A stretch of DNA of 64,000 bases from Ischnura elegans (Eukaryota; Arthropoda; Insecta; Odonata; Coenagrionidae), in assembly GCF_921293095.1 (NCBI RefSeq), contig NC_060259.1, positions 23,567,812 through 23,631,811 of the forward strand, given 5' to 3'. A program made the translations under genes and the position numbers. Positions 1 through 11,818 of this stretch are shown here, piece after piece (position 1 is the first letter of the stretch; the number at the start of each line of letters is the position of its first letter). Below the pieces are notes generated by a model that worked only from the letters and a program-made list of their open reading frames with translations, did no database searches and had not been told where the DNA came from.

Positions 1-697
1 TTAATTAAGCGTGGGGCTAGTGGAAATGAGTTTTTTTTTCAGCAATATGGTTTGAGACGTATTTTTGCCGTCGTAGGTTACCGGGCGATTGACTTCCAGG
101 TAGAGGGTCTACGCTAAAGCCTTCAAGGTCATCGGTATTTACGGGGGAGAAATGGAGCTGTGGCCGAGTTGCGCATGAATAGCAGCAACACATAAAAGGG
201 TCCGCTATAGAGTCTCAAACACAATGGCTTCGTTCCCTCCCCGCAGTCATAGGCCTTCTGCATCTCAGGAATACAGTTCAGCAGAAGAAGGTGATTTAGA
301 TAGAGCCATACAGAGTAAAAACCAAGAGAATATGGCAAAAAATAGGAATGCGTGTAGAAAAATCAAGACCCAGACGGCACAGAACCCTCCGTATCTAATT
401 CGTATGTACATAGTACCCATTGACTAAGGGGATACTATGCCGCTCCGTCGCTTTTCGTCAATGGATACATTCCATTCGCGGCCTGTCGACGAAGCGCGTA
501 CGCAGCATGTGAATGTCCGCTACTAAGCACGTACGATTGGATACAAAGCGCGCAGGAACACGGCACTCAGGCTAATCTCAATCGATTAGGTCGAAATTAG
601 TTATATCGTAACTCGCACGATCGAAAGATGTATCGAACGCAACACAATCGATAACTACCGACCGTAGCGAGAACCTTGATACGAATCATTATGAATT

Positions 698-842
698 GTA
701 AGTTCTCAATAGGTAAATAACACCATATCATGAATTCTAATTACCATGAAAGACTCACGACCGACAAAGTTTTTGTCGGTTGTGAGTTTTTCATGGTAAT
801 TAGAATTCATGATATAGTATTATTTACCCATTGAGAACTTAC
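698..842. repeat. Foldback MITE, ~70-bp arms
   Basis: The left end GTAAGTTCTCAAT is mirrored by ATTGAGAACTTAC at the right end. The two halves pair over about 70 bp with a few mismatches, leaving a tiny central loop near 768-771. No coding capacity. It looks like a small palindromic MITE; I cannot assign a family. Confidence 0.85.
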
Positions 843-1623
843 AAAACTTACTCGGCCACTTAAATAACTCTGCGAAAAATGAGATTCTCACGGCTAATTC
901 ACGCATCCCCAGCATCCAGAATTCTTAAGTGGCTCGTACTTACATGGAAACCTTGAGATGTTAATGAGAGTAAATTCTTATTAATTTTGACACTAAATAA
1001 GACATCACATAGCCCACGAGCATTAAAAAGCTTACCCTAAAGCCTGACGAAATAAAAGTTTTAAATAAAAATTGCCGATGAAACAGGATTGCTGACACAT
1101 CTGCTATTAGTATGATCGAATTCATCAAAATGCAAGCAAAAATTAACGTATAGTTCAGTCTCAGCTACTAAAACTTACCCATATCAGGCGCTAAAGTATT
1201 TGAAAAATTATTTGGGATGAGTAAAAGTCTCTAGGTCACTGCAGTAAATGTATCAACCTATTAAAAATATGAAAGTCCTGCCAAATCACCAGCATAAACA
1301 CTTGTAAAATAAAACATGTTATCTCTTAGATCACACCTCCGATTTTATACTTACTTTGCATGTAGTCACCACCGCAAGAAATTTTAAAGAGGCAGGAAAG
1401 AAAAAACCCACAGAAATACAATACATATATTATGTATTTTCTATTGTCAACCACAATAATATTTCCAATTTTCTCTTCTATCCCACATCTAATTTAGCGA
1501 AACAATTACTCTTATTCTCTTTCGAATAGAAAATTATTTAAAAGAGGACTGGTCGATACATACAAACTATCGTCAATACTTTCTCCGATGAACGTCCACT
1601 ATCACTGCACCAACTTGCACAAA
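843..1623. other. No gene or element recognised
   Basis: AT-rich sequence with no long frame and no repeat structure that I could define. Confidence 0.5.
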
Positions 1624-2441
1624 TCAAATCCACATCCACAAATATGTCACTTCTGCCACAATGTCTGTCTTCTTGGCGACAGGTAACAGTGAAGCAATGG
1701 TACCTTCCTCCAATCTGGGTAACTTCAATTCAGCAAGAATTTTCTCCTCGTCTTCTCGTCCAAGGCCACAGATTATTTTCTGATATCACAAGGTGCGATG
1801 TGAATCTCACACACCTAAAATTAATAAATAATAAAATACCATGTAACTTATTAGGTCAAATCATTTCCAATTTTTGGTATTTCTGCATGAGAAATCAAAT
1901 TACTATAGGCTCGTAAATATAGTAAATATTTGTATGCCTGATATTTTTATTGTTTTAAACTATAGCATAAGATAATTTGAAATGATGAAAGCCGACGTGT
2001 AATACACCATAGGGCAAGCTAAGAAGCAATATTCGATCCTATAAACTTGGCAGCTTATTCCTAGTTTCTCCTTTAACCACACGTTTACCGAATGAATTAA
2101 TACAAAAAAGACAACTAAAATGCAAGAATTTTCAAAAGAATTGCTGCTACAATATTTTGAATCACCATTTTTAGTACTGAATAGTACTATAGTACTTCGG
2201 TACTGAATAGTTCGGGATGTTGATGCATCAACATCCCGAAGCCACTTCTAACTTAAAATTACATCCAAATAATTACAGCGAGAAAGAGTACATACCTCAC
2301 AGTTTTTCGTGGGGGTGAAATGTTTTCTTCTTATCGCCCAAATGCACTTCTTCTTCAACTCAGGATCTTTTGGAAAGCTAAAAACTTGAGCCATGTCCCG
2401 GAGATTCCATTACATCCCGACATTACACACACGGAAGGCAT
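1624..2441 (-). pseudogene. Frameshifted THAP zinc-finger locus (two exons)
   Basis: THAP domains are C2CH zinc fingers of about 80-90 residues that bind DNA, known from P-element transposases and host factors. Exon A (2441-2296) begins MPSVCVMSGCNG with the first Cys pair, then after a one-base frameshift reads VFSFPKDPELKKKCIWAIRR and KHFTPTKNCE. It ends GAG|GTATGT. Exon B (1814-1624), after a TTTTAG acceptor, reads VCEIHIAPCDI (the C-x2-H pair). After a second frameshift at an A-run it continues KILAELKLPRLEEGTIASLL, the typical C-terminal end of the fold. The usual central Trp is Cys (KKKCIWA). The frame is broken twice, so either this is a pseudogene or the assembly has indel errors. It would sit in a TrxR intron if the last TrxR exon lies off the left edge. 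Confidence 0.72.
2211..2240. repeat. Perfect 30-bp palindrome
   Basis: The left half TTCGGGATGTTGATG is followed directly by its exact reverse complement with no loop. It lies just after a stretch of repeated TAGTACT/GTACT words (2173-2205), in the intron of the THAP locus. Confidence 0.95.
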
Positions 2442-3840
2442 TTTTAACAAAAATATCTCACAAACACGTTTCTGAAGCCCAGAGAATGAAATTAAAGAAT
2501 AAGGGAAACTTCACCATTACCAGACACTATTTTTCACAAACTTAACCACAAAAATCCCTGAAATGTGGTAAGACGTTACGTAAACGACGCGATCTCCAAC
2601 GCCTTGTGCTAGCTTGTGAAGACATGTGATCTTTCTAGGAGGATATGGCACGATGGCACCAGATGGCACCACCCGCGAAAGAAAATAGTCCCAGACCGAA
2701 TACAGTTTTATCGATGAGATACAATTTTATCGATGCATATGAATTTGCCAGTCCTCTTGCATCTTTTTTCGTCATTAAAGGAAATAAAGAAACAAAACCT
2801 TCTAAGTAACTTCCTAAGCGCGATTTTTGTATCTTGATTGTCCACCCTCGTATTTAGGTACGAAAACTTCCTGTGCCGTCTGGGGAATTTATCAAGAAAA
2901 ACCATTAACCTAGAAGAGGACTTGAGAGAGGTCAATTGCTTTGAAAATGGAGAGCGTCATAGCGATATTGCGTGGAAGTTTAAACTCACGATGCCTTATT
3001 CTGAATAAAGACGAAGCTAAAATATCAGTGACCTCAGCCGCACCAACTTCAACCAAGCGGTCTACACATACGGAAAGTTCATGGTGAATCAGTACAAAAA
3101 GACGAGAGTGGTAATCGCTCCGAGACATTTAGTGAAAGCGGTTGGTTCCAGAATTTAAACGGCAAGCAGGTATTTTCAGTGCGGCGATATCAGGTGAATC
3201 TGCAATTGTTGATAGCGCAGCCACCACAACATTTTCTGATGAACTCCAAGCTGTTATTGAAAGTGGCTCCTTTCCCCCTCAACTAGATCTAGTGTTGACG
3301 AAACGATATTCTTTTGGAAAAGAATGCATTCTCGTTCATTCATTTTCAGGGAAGGAAAACCTGGGTAAGGTTTCAAGGCATTTAAAGACTGTTTCACGTA
3401 GCTGCTAATGACTCGGAGGACTTCAAATTAAAATGATTTATCATTCGTAAACTCCGCTAGCTATGAAATGGCATTTAAAGTAGCATTTTCCTGTCATTTC
3501 GATGAGCTACAAAAGGGCCTGGGTGACACAACAGTTGTTTTTAGACTAGTTTGAAAAATCGTCAACTTCCGGCAACGCATTACGATCCCCTGAGATGACA
3601 GATGTTAGCCCACCCGCACGACAGGATGGAATTTCGAAAGCACGTAAGAATTTTTTTAAACGTGAATAAAAGTATTTGAATGCGTGAATACTATCTTTAA
3701 AGATGTTTTAAACTATAAATATTTATAGAAATAATGTTTTCTAAGGCTTTTTATGGGAATATAGATGTTTTAGAGGAAATTCAATACCAAAGACCTATGC
3801 TACCAGGAACGCATCCCTATCTTCCCTATGTTAAAATGCT
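2442..3840. other. Unassigned; short divergent frames only
   Basis: Two overlapping minus frames (3128-2910 and 2935-2708) and one plus frame (3142-3408) diverge from about 3130. The plus frame has a segment DELQAVIESGSFPPQLDLV. I do not recognise any of them, and no splice-supported gene model follows. They could be decayed element coding or chance. Confidence 0.3.
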
Positions 3841-3904
3841 CTCGTATAACGCAAATTCGTATAGCGCAAAGACCCCAAGGAACGCATCCCTTGCGCTATA
3901 CGAG
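3841..3904. repeat. Inverted repeat with CTCGTATAACG arms
   Basis: CTCGTATAACGCAA (3841-3854) pairs with TTGCGCTATACGAG (3891-3904), 13 of 14 positions. A further GTATAGCGCAA lies between the arms. It is probably a fragment of a DNA-transposon end or MITE; the word AGGAACGCATCCCT occurs both inside it and at 3810-3823. Confidence 0.6.
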
Positions 3905-4078
3905 ACATGGGTGTATAATAAAACCAAAGAGTAAACATGGTTTGAACTTGATAGTGATTCTCAAATTACTCTTAATAAGGACTTATAGTTTCTGCAAACA
4001 GAAGTTTATAAAAATAAATTTGAGGTTATTACACGTCGAATTAAAAGGCCACAAAAAAATATCAACATTCCCCAGCAC

Positions 4079-4301
4079 TTTTAAGGCATATTAGTTTCCC
4101 ATAGCTCTTATTCTCATCTCTCTCAGGAAGTGTGTACTCCAACGGCTGGTAATGAGTATGATACACCTCAATATCATCAGCACCATATGTTGCTATGGCA
4201 TCTTCCTCTGAGTATCCAACAGACCCATATTCAAGAGGAGTAAAAACTGTGGTTGGAACCATTTTGTAGTCCATCGGCTCATTTGATTTACCATAAAGCC
4301 T
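4079..4301 (-). CDS. Trxr-1: Thioredoxin reductase exon: dimerisation domain
   Basis: This exon reads RLYGKSNEPMDYKMVPTTVF, TPLEYGSVGYSEEDAIATYG, ADDIEVYHTHYQPLEYTLPE and a tail ending YGKLICLK. These are the start of the C-terminal interface domain; PTTVFTPLEYG and IEVYH are family landmarks. The proposed donor is CTTAAAA|GTGCTG, giving a phase-1 end where TrxR exons continue to the GFH-GPNAGE block. The remaining ~70 residues, including the GIHP motif and the C-terminal Cys-Cys or Cys-Sec tail, were not found between 1 and 4078. They may lie beyond the left edge, so selenoprotein status cannot be judged. The frame runs into a stop soon after the donor, which supports splicing there. Confidence 0.9.
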
Positions 4302-4376
4302 CTGCAAGAACAAATGTTCAACAATACAAAATTCTACTACATTGTAATCATGACAACTGAATAGCTCAATCAACTA

Positions 4377-4676
<300 letters not shown>

Positions 4677-4979
4677 CTATTAAAGCCTAAGCCTTCATTG
4701 CTTCATGCTGCTGACGTTCATTCGATCTACCTCATTATGATTCCAAGGGCAATTGGCTTGTTTTGTCTGTTGCATATTGAATTGGCATAATATTGCGAAC
4801 TGCAGTGATGTCTCCGCCGAAATTTGCCATTAAATTAATCACGACCTCTCTCTTCACTTCACATTTATCAATTCTGAAACTATTGGAAATGTCTAGAATG
4901 ACGCGCTTTCTCTCCTGAAGAATTACATATTCTGAATCAATAAAAAACTGAAAGAAATTCAACGCAGCCACAAAAGAGC

Positions 4980-5904
4980 GTAAAGCTCACAAACTCAGCA
5001 CGGATCAATTACAAGCAGTAATTCTGGTGACTCACTGTGACACAGTAAACAGCATTATTGGATAAGTTGTAGCAGGAAAAACTTAAGTGTGGGTCTAACT
5101 TAATTTTGCAGACTTAAACACGGCCACTGGCTGGGAACGGAAGGCCGCTTTCAGACTAGACAACTTTCCGCCGGCCACCATTCAAGGCACGTGCCGGTGA
5201 CCATGGCGGCCATCGACAGGGCCGTGCCATCAACAGCATGATTCGTCTCCTTAGAAGACAACAAAGACCTATTGTTGTTTGAAAGCATGAAGCACTAGCA
5301 GTTTATGGATGAGAAGGAAGGAACAGAAATGATTGGAGGAGAGGGGGGTGCTAATTATTAGTAGACGGATCTTGGGATATTCGGTGCTCTACTGAGCTTC
5401 AATGCAAAAAAAATCATTTGTACACACCCCCGGTTCAAGTTTATTTGTATCAGATTGTGTTTAGTTGTGTGTGCTTCTTTATCGGCCTTTCTTAACCGAT
5501 TTGCAATAGCGGTAATCAATACTATGCGATTTAGTTGAACCTGTCTTCCCTCAGCACCTAGGTGAGGGCTATCAAAAGGGAGCCCACAACATGGAAAATT
5601 TTGGTCAAAATGTAAGTTATACATTACGTATGGTTATACCATAGCTACCCACTACTCTGTTTGAAAACACTGTCACGATTGGTCGTGATTCGTGCTTGGA
5701 CTGTTTTTGATCATGGCTACAGCTTTATACATCAAATGAAGGAAAGGAATTTTAAAATGCCGAAAACCTAGTGTTACGGCTCATACCAGGGCGAGTGATT
5801 TCGGCTCAGGAGGATTTTATGTGAAAGACAAAGTAAAGGCTTGAATCTGAAGGACGGATGACACTTTGTTAAAGCAAATCAATTACGATACACAAACGTT
5901 CGAA
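4980..5904. other. Unassigned stretch with a GC-rich repeat-like block
   Basis: 5120-5230 is unusually GC-rich and contains the phrase GCCGGCCACC with partial inverted words; it looks like repeat debris. No coding feature is supported. Confidence 0.3.
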
Positions 5905-6087
5905 CAGGGCCGGAATCACCCAAGTTACGCTATAGGCACCTCTCCATTGAGCGCCCCTCCTCACTTGAGCCTACCCCTCCCTGACTTCTATGATAAGGAG
6001 TAGCCACTCGCCCTGACAGAAGGCACCCCTTGGACAGCGACGCCCCTAGGCACGTGCCTATTTTGCCTTGAAGTAAATCCGGCCCTG
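5905..6087. mobile_element. hAT-type MITE (CAGGGCCGGA ends)
   Basis: The left end CAGGGCCGGA and right end TCCGGCCCTG are exact 10-bp inverted repeats. Flanking octamers CGTTCGAA and CATGCGAA match at 6 of 8 positions, as expected of an old 8-bp duplication. The inside is non-coding (183 bp in total). CAGGG ends with an 8-bp duplication are typical of hAT elements. Confidence 0.75.
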
Positions 6088-6913
6088 CATGCGAAATAAA
6101 GGAGATCTGCAAAATGACAGCTATCATTTGAACAGACAGTTACCCAGTCAAAGAAAGTGAAGGAGGTGAAAGAGGAGTTTGTTGTCCCTACTATTGAAGC
6201 ATTTTTAAATGCTGGAATTAGGGTAAAGAAACTTTAAAATCCAAACATTTGGGAAAGGGTCTCGAAGTACAGTTGAATGGTAGAGGGGATTTGCCATCTG
6301 CAAATCGTATTTGCCAAGAATACATTATGATTACAAGGAAAAAGAAGCAGGAAGAGCTTAAATATAGTGATACGAGCGTGCTCCCCCGCTCCCAGCGGGC
6401 TTCCCCCACTCTTTTCAATGCAGGTGCACAGAGGGATAGGCGCGTTTCTAATTTTAAAATGTAGAAAAAAAAAGCAGGGTCTTATGTACAAATTGAGGTC
6501 CGAGGACCTCTTTAAACACAACATTGGAAGTAATTACACTATCCTCTGTTAAACGCACATAATGACTCATACTTACGTATTAACAGGAGACTTGAAAGTG
6601 GAATCAGCCCCATTTTGATAAAAGATATTAAAAGAATGCGAGATATTGTTGCAAATGAACAAATGTATCAGTTTGTGTGCCGTTAATGTCAGGAATATTT
6701 AACGGTTTTTGTTTTTTTTTTTTGCTTTATTTTAAATTATTTATAAACCAATATTTGGAAACAGTAGCAATATTTAGGAAGTAAGATATGTCGTTGCATG
6801 TTCTCTGATAAATTCTGTGCATTTTGGTACCTCATTTGCAGAGTTTGGTTGCGTATCAGTTGAGAAAAAGGTATCTATAAAGTAGAAATGATATAGAAGA
6901 TTGGTCTAAATTA

Positions 6914-7064
6914 CCGTATTTCTCCAAATAGTCCCCCCCCCCCCTAATTGTGAGGCTTAAGTTTCGGAGAAAGTTAAAAAAATGCGTTTGAATATAGTCC
7001 CCCCTTTACTTTTACCAAGGGCATTTTTGGAAAAAAAGGGGGGACTATATTCAGACATATACGG
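6914..7064. mobile_element. MITE with CCGTAT/ATACGG ends and C/G runs
   Basis: The element starts CCGTATTTCTCC and ends ACATATACGG, flanked by TA on both sides. Inside are paired phrases AATAGTCCCCCC and GGGGGGACTATATTC, so the element folds back. No coding capacity. The frames across it on both strands are artefacts of the palindrome. Confidence 0.7.
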
Positions 7065-7653
7065 TAATACAATGAAACTGAAAACACATTTTAGTACTAT
7101 TTGGTCAATTTTTGCTCTACTCTTCCTCACAAAGACAATCAATTCAAGTATTCACTGTGCACCTTTTCTTGCTCACTCTATAATATTAACGCTTAAACCA
7201 TTGATATATGTACCTTGAATCATTTTTTTCATTTGGTTTTATCAGATATTTTGTACTGCTTCAATTGTATTTAATGTTATGTAAAATGCTTATAAAAGTA
7301 TAAGCAATTGTGAAATGTCCACAAAAAATAACAAAACACCAAGAAATGTGAAAAAATTTTATCATTACAATAACACTATCAAGATTTTTTATAACACCAA
7401 AATCACATAGTTGTGAAACAAATTCTAGCAAAAAATAAAACCACTTTCATGGATCTCTAGTAATTACACATCAAAAAATGTGATGTTAAGAGTTTTTTTT
7501 TTAAATTTCCATGCAAAAAATGCAACAAAAAGCTCTCTCCCTTATTTCCAAGAATCTTAAAATTATTACTCATTCCATGAATGCTACCATTTAATAGCAA
7601 CAAGGCAAAAGTAAGACTAAACACCCTACATACATACATAAAGGATTACCTAC

Positions 7654-7763
7654 TTTTCATTCAAATTCACTCCTATTTCTTGAAGGCCAATATTTTTTGT
7701 ACATGGACTCCTTCCAGTAGCAAACATTACTGTGTTGAAGGTTTGTTCTTCCTCTCTTCCATC
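7654..7763 (-). CDS. Trxr-1: Thioredoxin reductase exon: NTVMFATGR segment
   Basis: This 110-bp exon starts phase 0 with D-G-R-E-E-E and reads NTVMFATGRSPCTKNIG, then LQEIGVNLNE, ending with two bases of a lysine codon (GAA AA|GTAGGT). The next exon supplies the third base, giving NEK-NGK, the family junction. Two acceptors lie close together. The nearer one (TTTTTAG just before GATGG) is chosen because only it keeps the frame; the one 20 bp upstream would put a stop in this frame. The conserved ATGR turn is present. The intron to the preceding exon is only 95 bp. Confidence 0.9.
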
Positions 7764-7858
7764 CTAAAAACTTGTACGTCACCTACAGAGAATAAATAGC
7801 ATGAATATATTCTTCTAACTATCATCAATGCAGATAATTGACGCAATCAAACTCTTAC

Positions 7859-8005
7859 TGCGAGCTCCCCAGGGCTTCCAGTACACTTCTCTGTAATTTT
7901 GGTTGGGACAGCTGGCCTTATGAACTTCACTCCATGAGTTTCCATGTGGCTACCTATCATTTCAGCCATCTGGCGATCAAAGCCTCTCAAAAGGATTGAG
8001 CGAAC
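7859..8005 (-). CDS. Trxr-1: Thioredoxin reductase exon: interdomain segment
   Basis: This is a 49-codon phase-0 exon following the 14021-14254 exon across a 6.0-kb intron. The acceptor is TTTTTACAG and the donor GCA|GTAAGA. The product begins [18 protein letters not shown], continues [19 protein letters not shown] and ends with GSPGELA. This is the segment after the NADPH site in TrxR, where family members read [13 protein letters not shown] and HGIKFIR. No stop or frameshift is present. The large intron upstream holds a foldback MITE, a Tigger-like composite with a nested transposon, and a LINE fragment, so the gene has tolerated many insertions. Confidence 0.93.
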
Positions 8006-8189
8006 CTGTAAAAATTATCAACAGTAATTCCTCAAAACACATGAAGAAGTAGGTGATATGTTATTATCACATTCTTTCTCTTAAATTTTATACCTTGGAC
8101 TTAAAGAAATGACATTAAATTTAAAAGTAGAGTAAAAATACATGCCACTGAATATGTAAAGCCAAGGAAATGGAAAAGTCCATCATTAA

Positions 8190-8925
8190 CCCTTTCACTG
8201 CTGTGGACGTACCTAGTACGTCCGCATGGCAGACTGCTGTGGACGTACTTTTTCTTCCTAACTGCCATGCGGTCAGCACTTTCGCTGAAGCACTTCGAAG
8301 GGTCGCTAATCCACGACCCTATCCTCGACCAGCTCACCCACGCAGGACTGTCTCCTCGACCCTACGAGCAGGCAGCCTACCTCCTGAAAAGTGACCGCTC
8401 TGACTGCAATTTGAAATTCAATCACTCAATACGATCATCAAAAACTTATTGTTTTCATCGCACTCCTGCCAATCATGCAATCAAGTACGTCTTTGAACCG
8501 TGTTTCTGCGATGAAAAAAAAACGGTTTTGTTAACTTTGCTAAAATGGCCATTTTTCCGGTTGTCCGCAGCCACGTTTCTAGAAAGTTAACAAAATCGTT
8601 ATTTTTCATCGTAGAAACACAGTTCAAAGACGTACTTGATTGCATGATTGGCAGGAGTGCGATGAAAACAATAAGTTTTTGATGATCGTATTGAGTGATT
8701 GATTTTCAAATTGCAGTCAGAGTGGTCCCTTTTCGGGAGGTAGGGTCGAAGAGACGGTCCTGCGTGGGTGAGATCGTCAAGGATAGGGCTGCGGATTAGC
8801 GACCCTTCGGAGGGTGTACCACACCCATCCTGGAAGTACCTGCTCCATGGGCCCACGAAACGCATTTTAACATTTTCGCCGAATGTGAAGAGTAGGTTTT
8901 CGGAGATTGAACAGCAGTGAAAGGG
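8190..8925. mobile_element. Large foldback MITE at a TTAA site (piggyBac-like)
   Basis: The left end TTAA|CCCTTTCACTGCTG and right end CAGCAGTGAAAGGG|TTAT are inverted; the right target copy differs by one base from TTAA. The interior is a long palindrome: 8400-8520 reappears inverted at about 8592-8725, with little spacer. No transposase is encoded. The TTAA target and CCCTTT termini suggest a non-autonomous piggyBac-type element. It lies in the 6-kb TrxR intron. Confidence 0.8.
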
Positions 8926-10444
8926 TTATAAACATGGGCAAATATGAGGTGGAAATTTTTGAGTAAAGCAAAATCTATTTCTACCCCTTTCACGATAAAT
9001 GGGAGAAAGGATATGCCAATTTACCCTGGTATTGACAACCCAATTATCTAAAAAATAGATAGGAAATCAGTACCTTCTCATGAAATATATCTTCAATTAA
9101 AATATATTCCCTCAATATATTCTAATAGAAAATACACCATTACCACCCCAGATTTCTGAATTTATCCATACATTACATGGTAAAATATGGTTTGCACACA
9201 GTATGGGGAAATGGACAAATATGTCCTGAGTGACCTGGAGTATGGGACATCTTCCAGAAATTTAAGCAAAAGGAATTCCAAAGGATACTGATGGAATATG
9301 AGGGGGTGCATTACTGACTGAGTGGAGTCATTGCTTCCAAAGATAGCAAGGGAAGCAAGCTGATCTTGATGCTGCATTTGCAGAACTCAGAGAAAAATTC
9401 CATTGCACTACATGGTGTTAAATACCTGGAGCACATGGTACAGTGGAACCTCAATCTATCGTTTTTCAGAAGGGTGGACGAAAAAAACAATGAATGCGGG
9501 AAAACAATCAATGCAGGAATGTTTGGCTAGGTTGCTTATGTCACACGCAGGTTTTCGGGGAGTAATTGTGATATTCATGAAGGAATTCAAACAAGATTTT
9601 AGCTGATTACAGGAATATTTGTACTTCATTGAAACACTTAGGTCATATTGTTGATTCAACTAATATCTCTTTTAAATATCCTAAAGGAACACACCACCAA
9701 GCTAAAAAATGTTTGCACTCCATTCGGCATTTGCACTGCTATTATGGATTTCTGTCTGATGTAAAAATACTAATCCATCAAATGCCATTCCAAGTACACG
9801 TTTTTACAAGAGCAATGTGCATGTTATGCCTAAAACAACCACTTTCGCCGCCACAGTGATTGGTTTTGAGATGGAGCACAAAGGCCAAAAATAGTCCAAT
9901 ACATATTTGAAATGTTACTTTCTAATAAATATATGTACTTATGATATAATTAAGGCAATGTATAGAGCATGCACAATGTTCCGTTAATCGTCAGCGGCAT
10001 GCCCACCTTATCCTCGCTTCATCCCACTTCTTGTTTTCACCAGGTAGCTTGCTCTACCCTTACCCATGCCGTCATGTGCTATAGGACAACCCAAGACTTT
10101 CTGGAATATTCACGTCCTTCTAGCCCGGATTCTTTTCTTCATCTTCAATTATTTTCCGTCCATCTTTTTAAGATCTCCCTTGTTTCTTCGGGAGAGCCAT
10201 GGTCCAAAGAAGAATAAAAATAAAACTAATAAAAATGAAACCTGTCTTTAATAAACCCGACCGTCTGAAACTGGGAACTTGGAAGCAAGTAGGCTGAAAA
10301 AGTTCAGTGGGCGAGAATGGGAGAGGCAAGAAACACGTTTCTATTTTTCTCGTGTAACTTTATATTTTCTTCCAAAGCTTAAGTATTCGAAATACAATCC
10401 CTGCATGAGCTAAGACGTTTTGTTCGATTTTGGAGAAGAGGAAA

Positions 10445-11818
10445 GGGTCATTCCATGTCAGTTCATCCAGGCATGACATTTAGGTTACTTAGAAGTAACC
10501 TCTTTTGCTTGTGGACATTTCTGGACACACTCACCTTATCTTTCATTCCTGGCATAAGGCATGAATACTCGTTATTTTGGTAAAATGACTGAACTAAGTC
10601 CACTGCAGTTTGTTCTATGTTTTTGCCCCTCCTTGGATCTGGTATAGCTATGATGCCTTTCATTCCTAGAATTCCCTAGCATGCCAAATTGTATATTCAC
10701 TAACATTAATTTCGGTGGCTACTTTTTTCCTACTCCATGAAGTCGGAGCTAGTGTTAATAGCCGAATTATCTCTCCCTGACTGCCTTCCGTCACCAGTTT
10801 TTCTTTTAGTAACCCAACTAGCACATTCATATCACTCGCTTTATCAAGAACTTCTGAATCATGCTCTGGAAGGAAATCTTTATCCAGTACTTTGAAAACC
10901 TTTTTGTTCAAAGTAGAACAGTATTAATGAGGTAAAACACAATCGTGAAATTTTTTGTCAATACAAAATGGAGAAAGTTAACTTGTATTGACATGCATCC
11001 TGTATTTTGATGTGTTTTATACAGCAACAATCAAGTTTTCCCCAGCAATGATGGGTAAGTGCTATGAATTCCTTAAAATATTCTATTTCAAAAATATATT
11101 TTTCTTATCGGGAGAAAAACAACCTGCACATAAAAAATATATTAATTTTTTTAACGTATTATTTACTAGATTCATGTTGTAAATATTTGCTTAGATATAG
11201 AAAACAGTTAACACAAGCATTTCATCACACTTGAAGGAGGACTGAACACTGACTGCCAGAGTCGTGAAAAGGGATTTTTTTTTTGCATAAATTTTTTTTA
11301 ACGACAAAGCAAGCAAAAAGCCATGAATTTTATTTTTACAGGTGGTGGGTCATACCTTAAGGAATATCAGAAAAATTAATTTAGCTTGATTCAGATATTG
11401 CCTCAGGTCAAAATTTGATGTTTTATAGAACCATGTTTTTGACGCAAAATTTTCTAAAATCTTATGAAACACATGAGTTTAGAGAATTTCCAATATTCCT
11501 TAGGATATTTTTCAATTAGTTTTTGGCATCCTCATGACTTCTATAGTAAACCTGCAAAATTTCATAAGAATCGGATGAAAACTATGGCTGAGACAAATTA
11601 TTGCCCTCTGGAGGTACAAGTGCCTCTGGAGACCGCATTCATTGAAAAACTGCAGTTTCACCCAAACTTCAAATGGTTTTGGAATAAAAAACTATTAGAG
11701 ATAGCCAAGAAATATTTTACACTGTTTCATTCCATCATGGAAGGATGAAAATTGGCAAGTTTCATCAAAATCCGAGTCGGTGGGTGTCATGCCTGGATGA
11801 ACTGACATGGAATGACCC
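10445..11818 (-). mobile_element. DNA transposon with 34-bp TIRs and 4-bp TSD
   Basis: The left terminus starts GGGTCATTCCATGTCAGTTC (10445) and the right terminus is its inverted copy ending at 11818; the match covers about 34 bp. Both sides are flanked by GAAA (10441-10444 and 11819-11822), a 4-bp duplication. It carries a truncated minus-strand reading frame of a recurrent arthropod TE-like protein. A 4-bp duplication is known for Sola elements, but that assignment is my inference. A related terminus lies at 49385. Confidence 0.8.
10463..10911 (-). pseudogene. N-terminal part of a recurrent TE-encoded protein
   Basis: Two overlapping minus frames make up one protein with a one-base shift near 10664. 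The first (10911-10666) includes IIRLLTLAPTSWSRKKVATE and INVSEYTIWHARE. The second (10663-10463) reads IAIPDPRRGKNIEQTAVDLV, QSFYQNNEYSCLMPGMKDKV and HKQKRLLLSNL. I recognise this arrangement (LLTLAP-SWS, a FY-DDE-SR-PGKKD block, then QKRLLL-NL) from uncharacterised, high-copy arthropod proteins. The frame ends almost at the left TIR, so everything downstream of the QKRLLL motif has been deleted in this copy. Function unverified; a transposase role is inferred only from its place between TIRs. Confidence 0.65.

Noticed and set aside
4735-4971. 78-residue minus frame as an extra TrxR exon
   Set aside because: It has no TrxR similarity, and the exons on either side already join in phase.
8267-8865. 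Two ~90-107-residue frames on opposite strands with near-identical peptides
   Set aside because: They are the two arms of the foldback MITE read on opposite strands.
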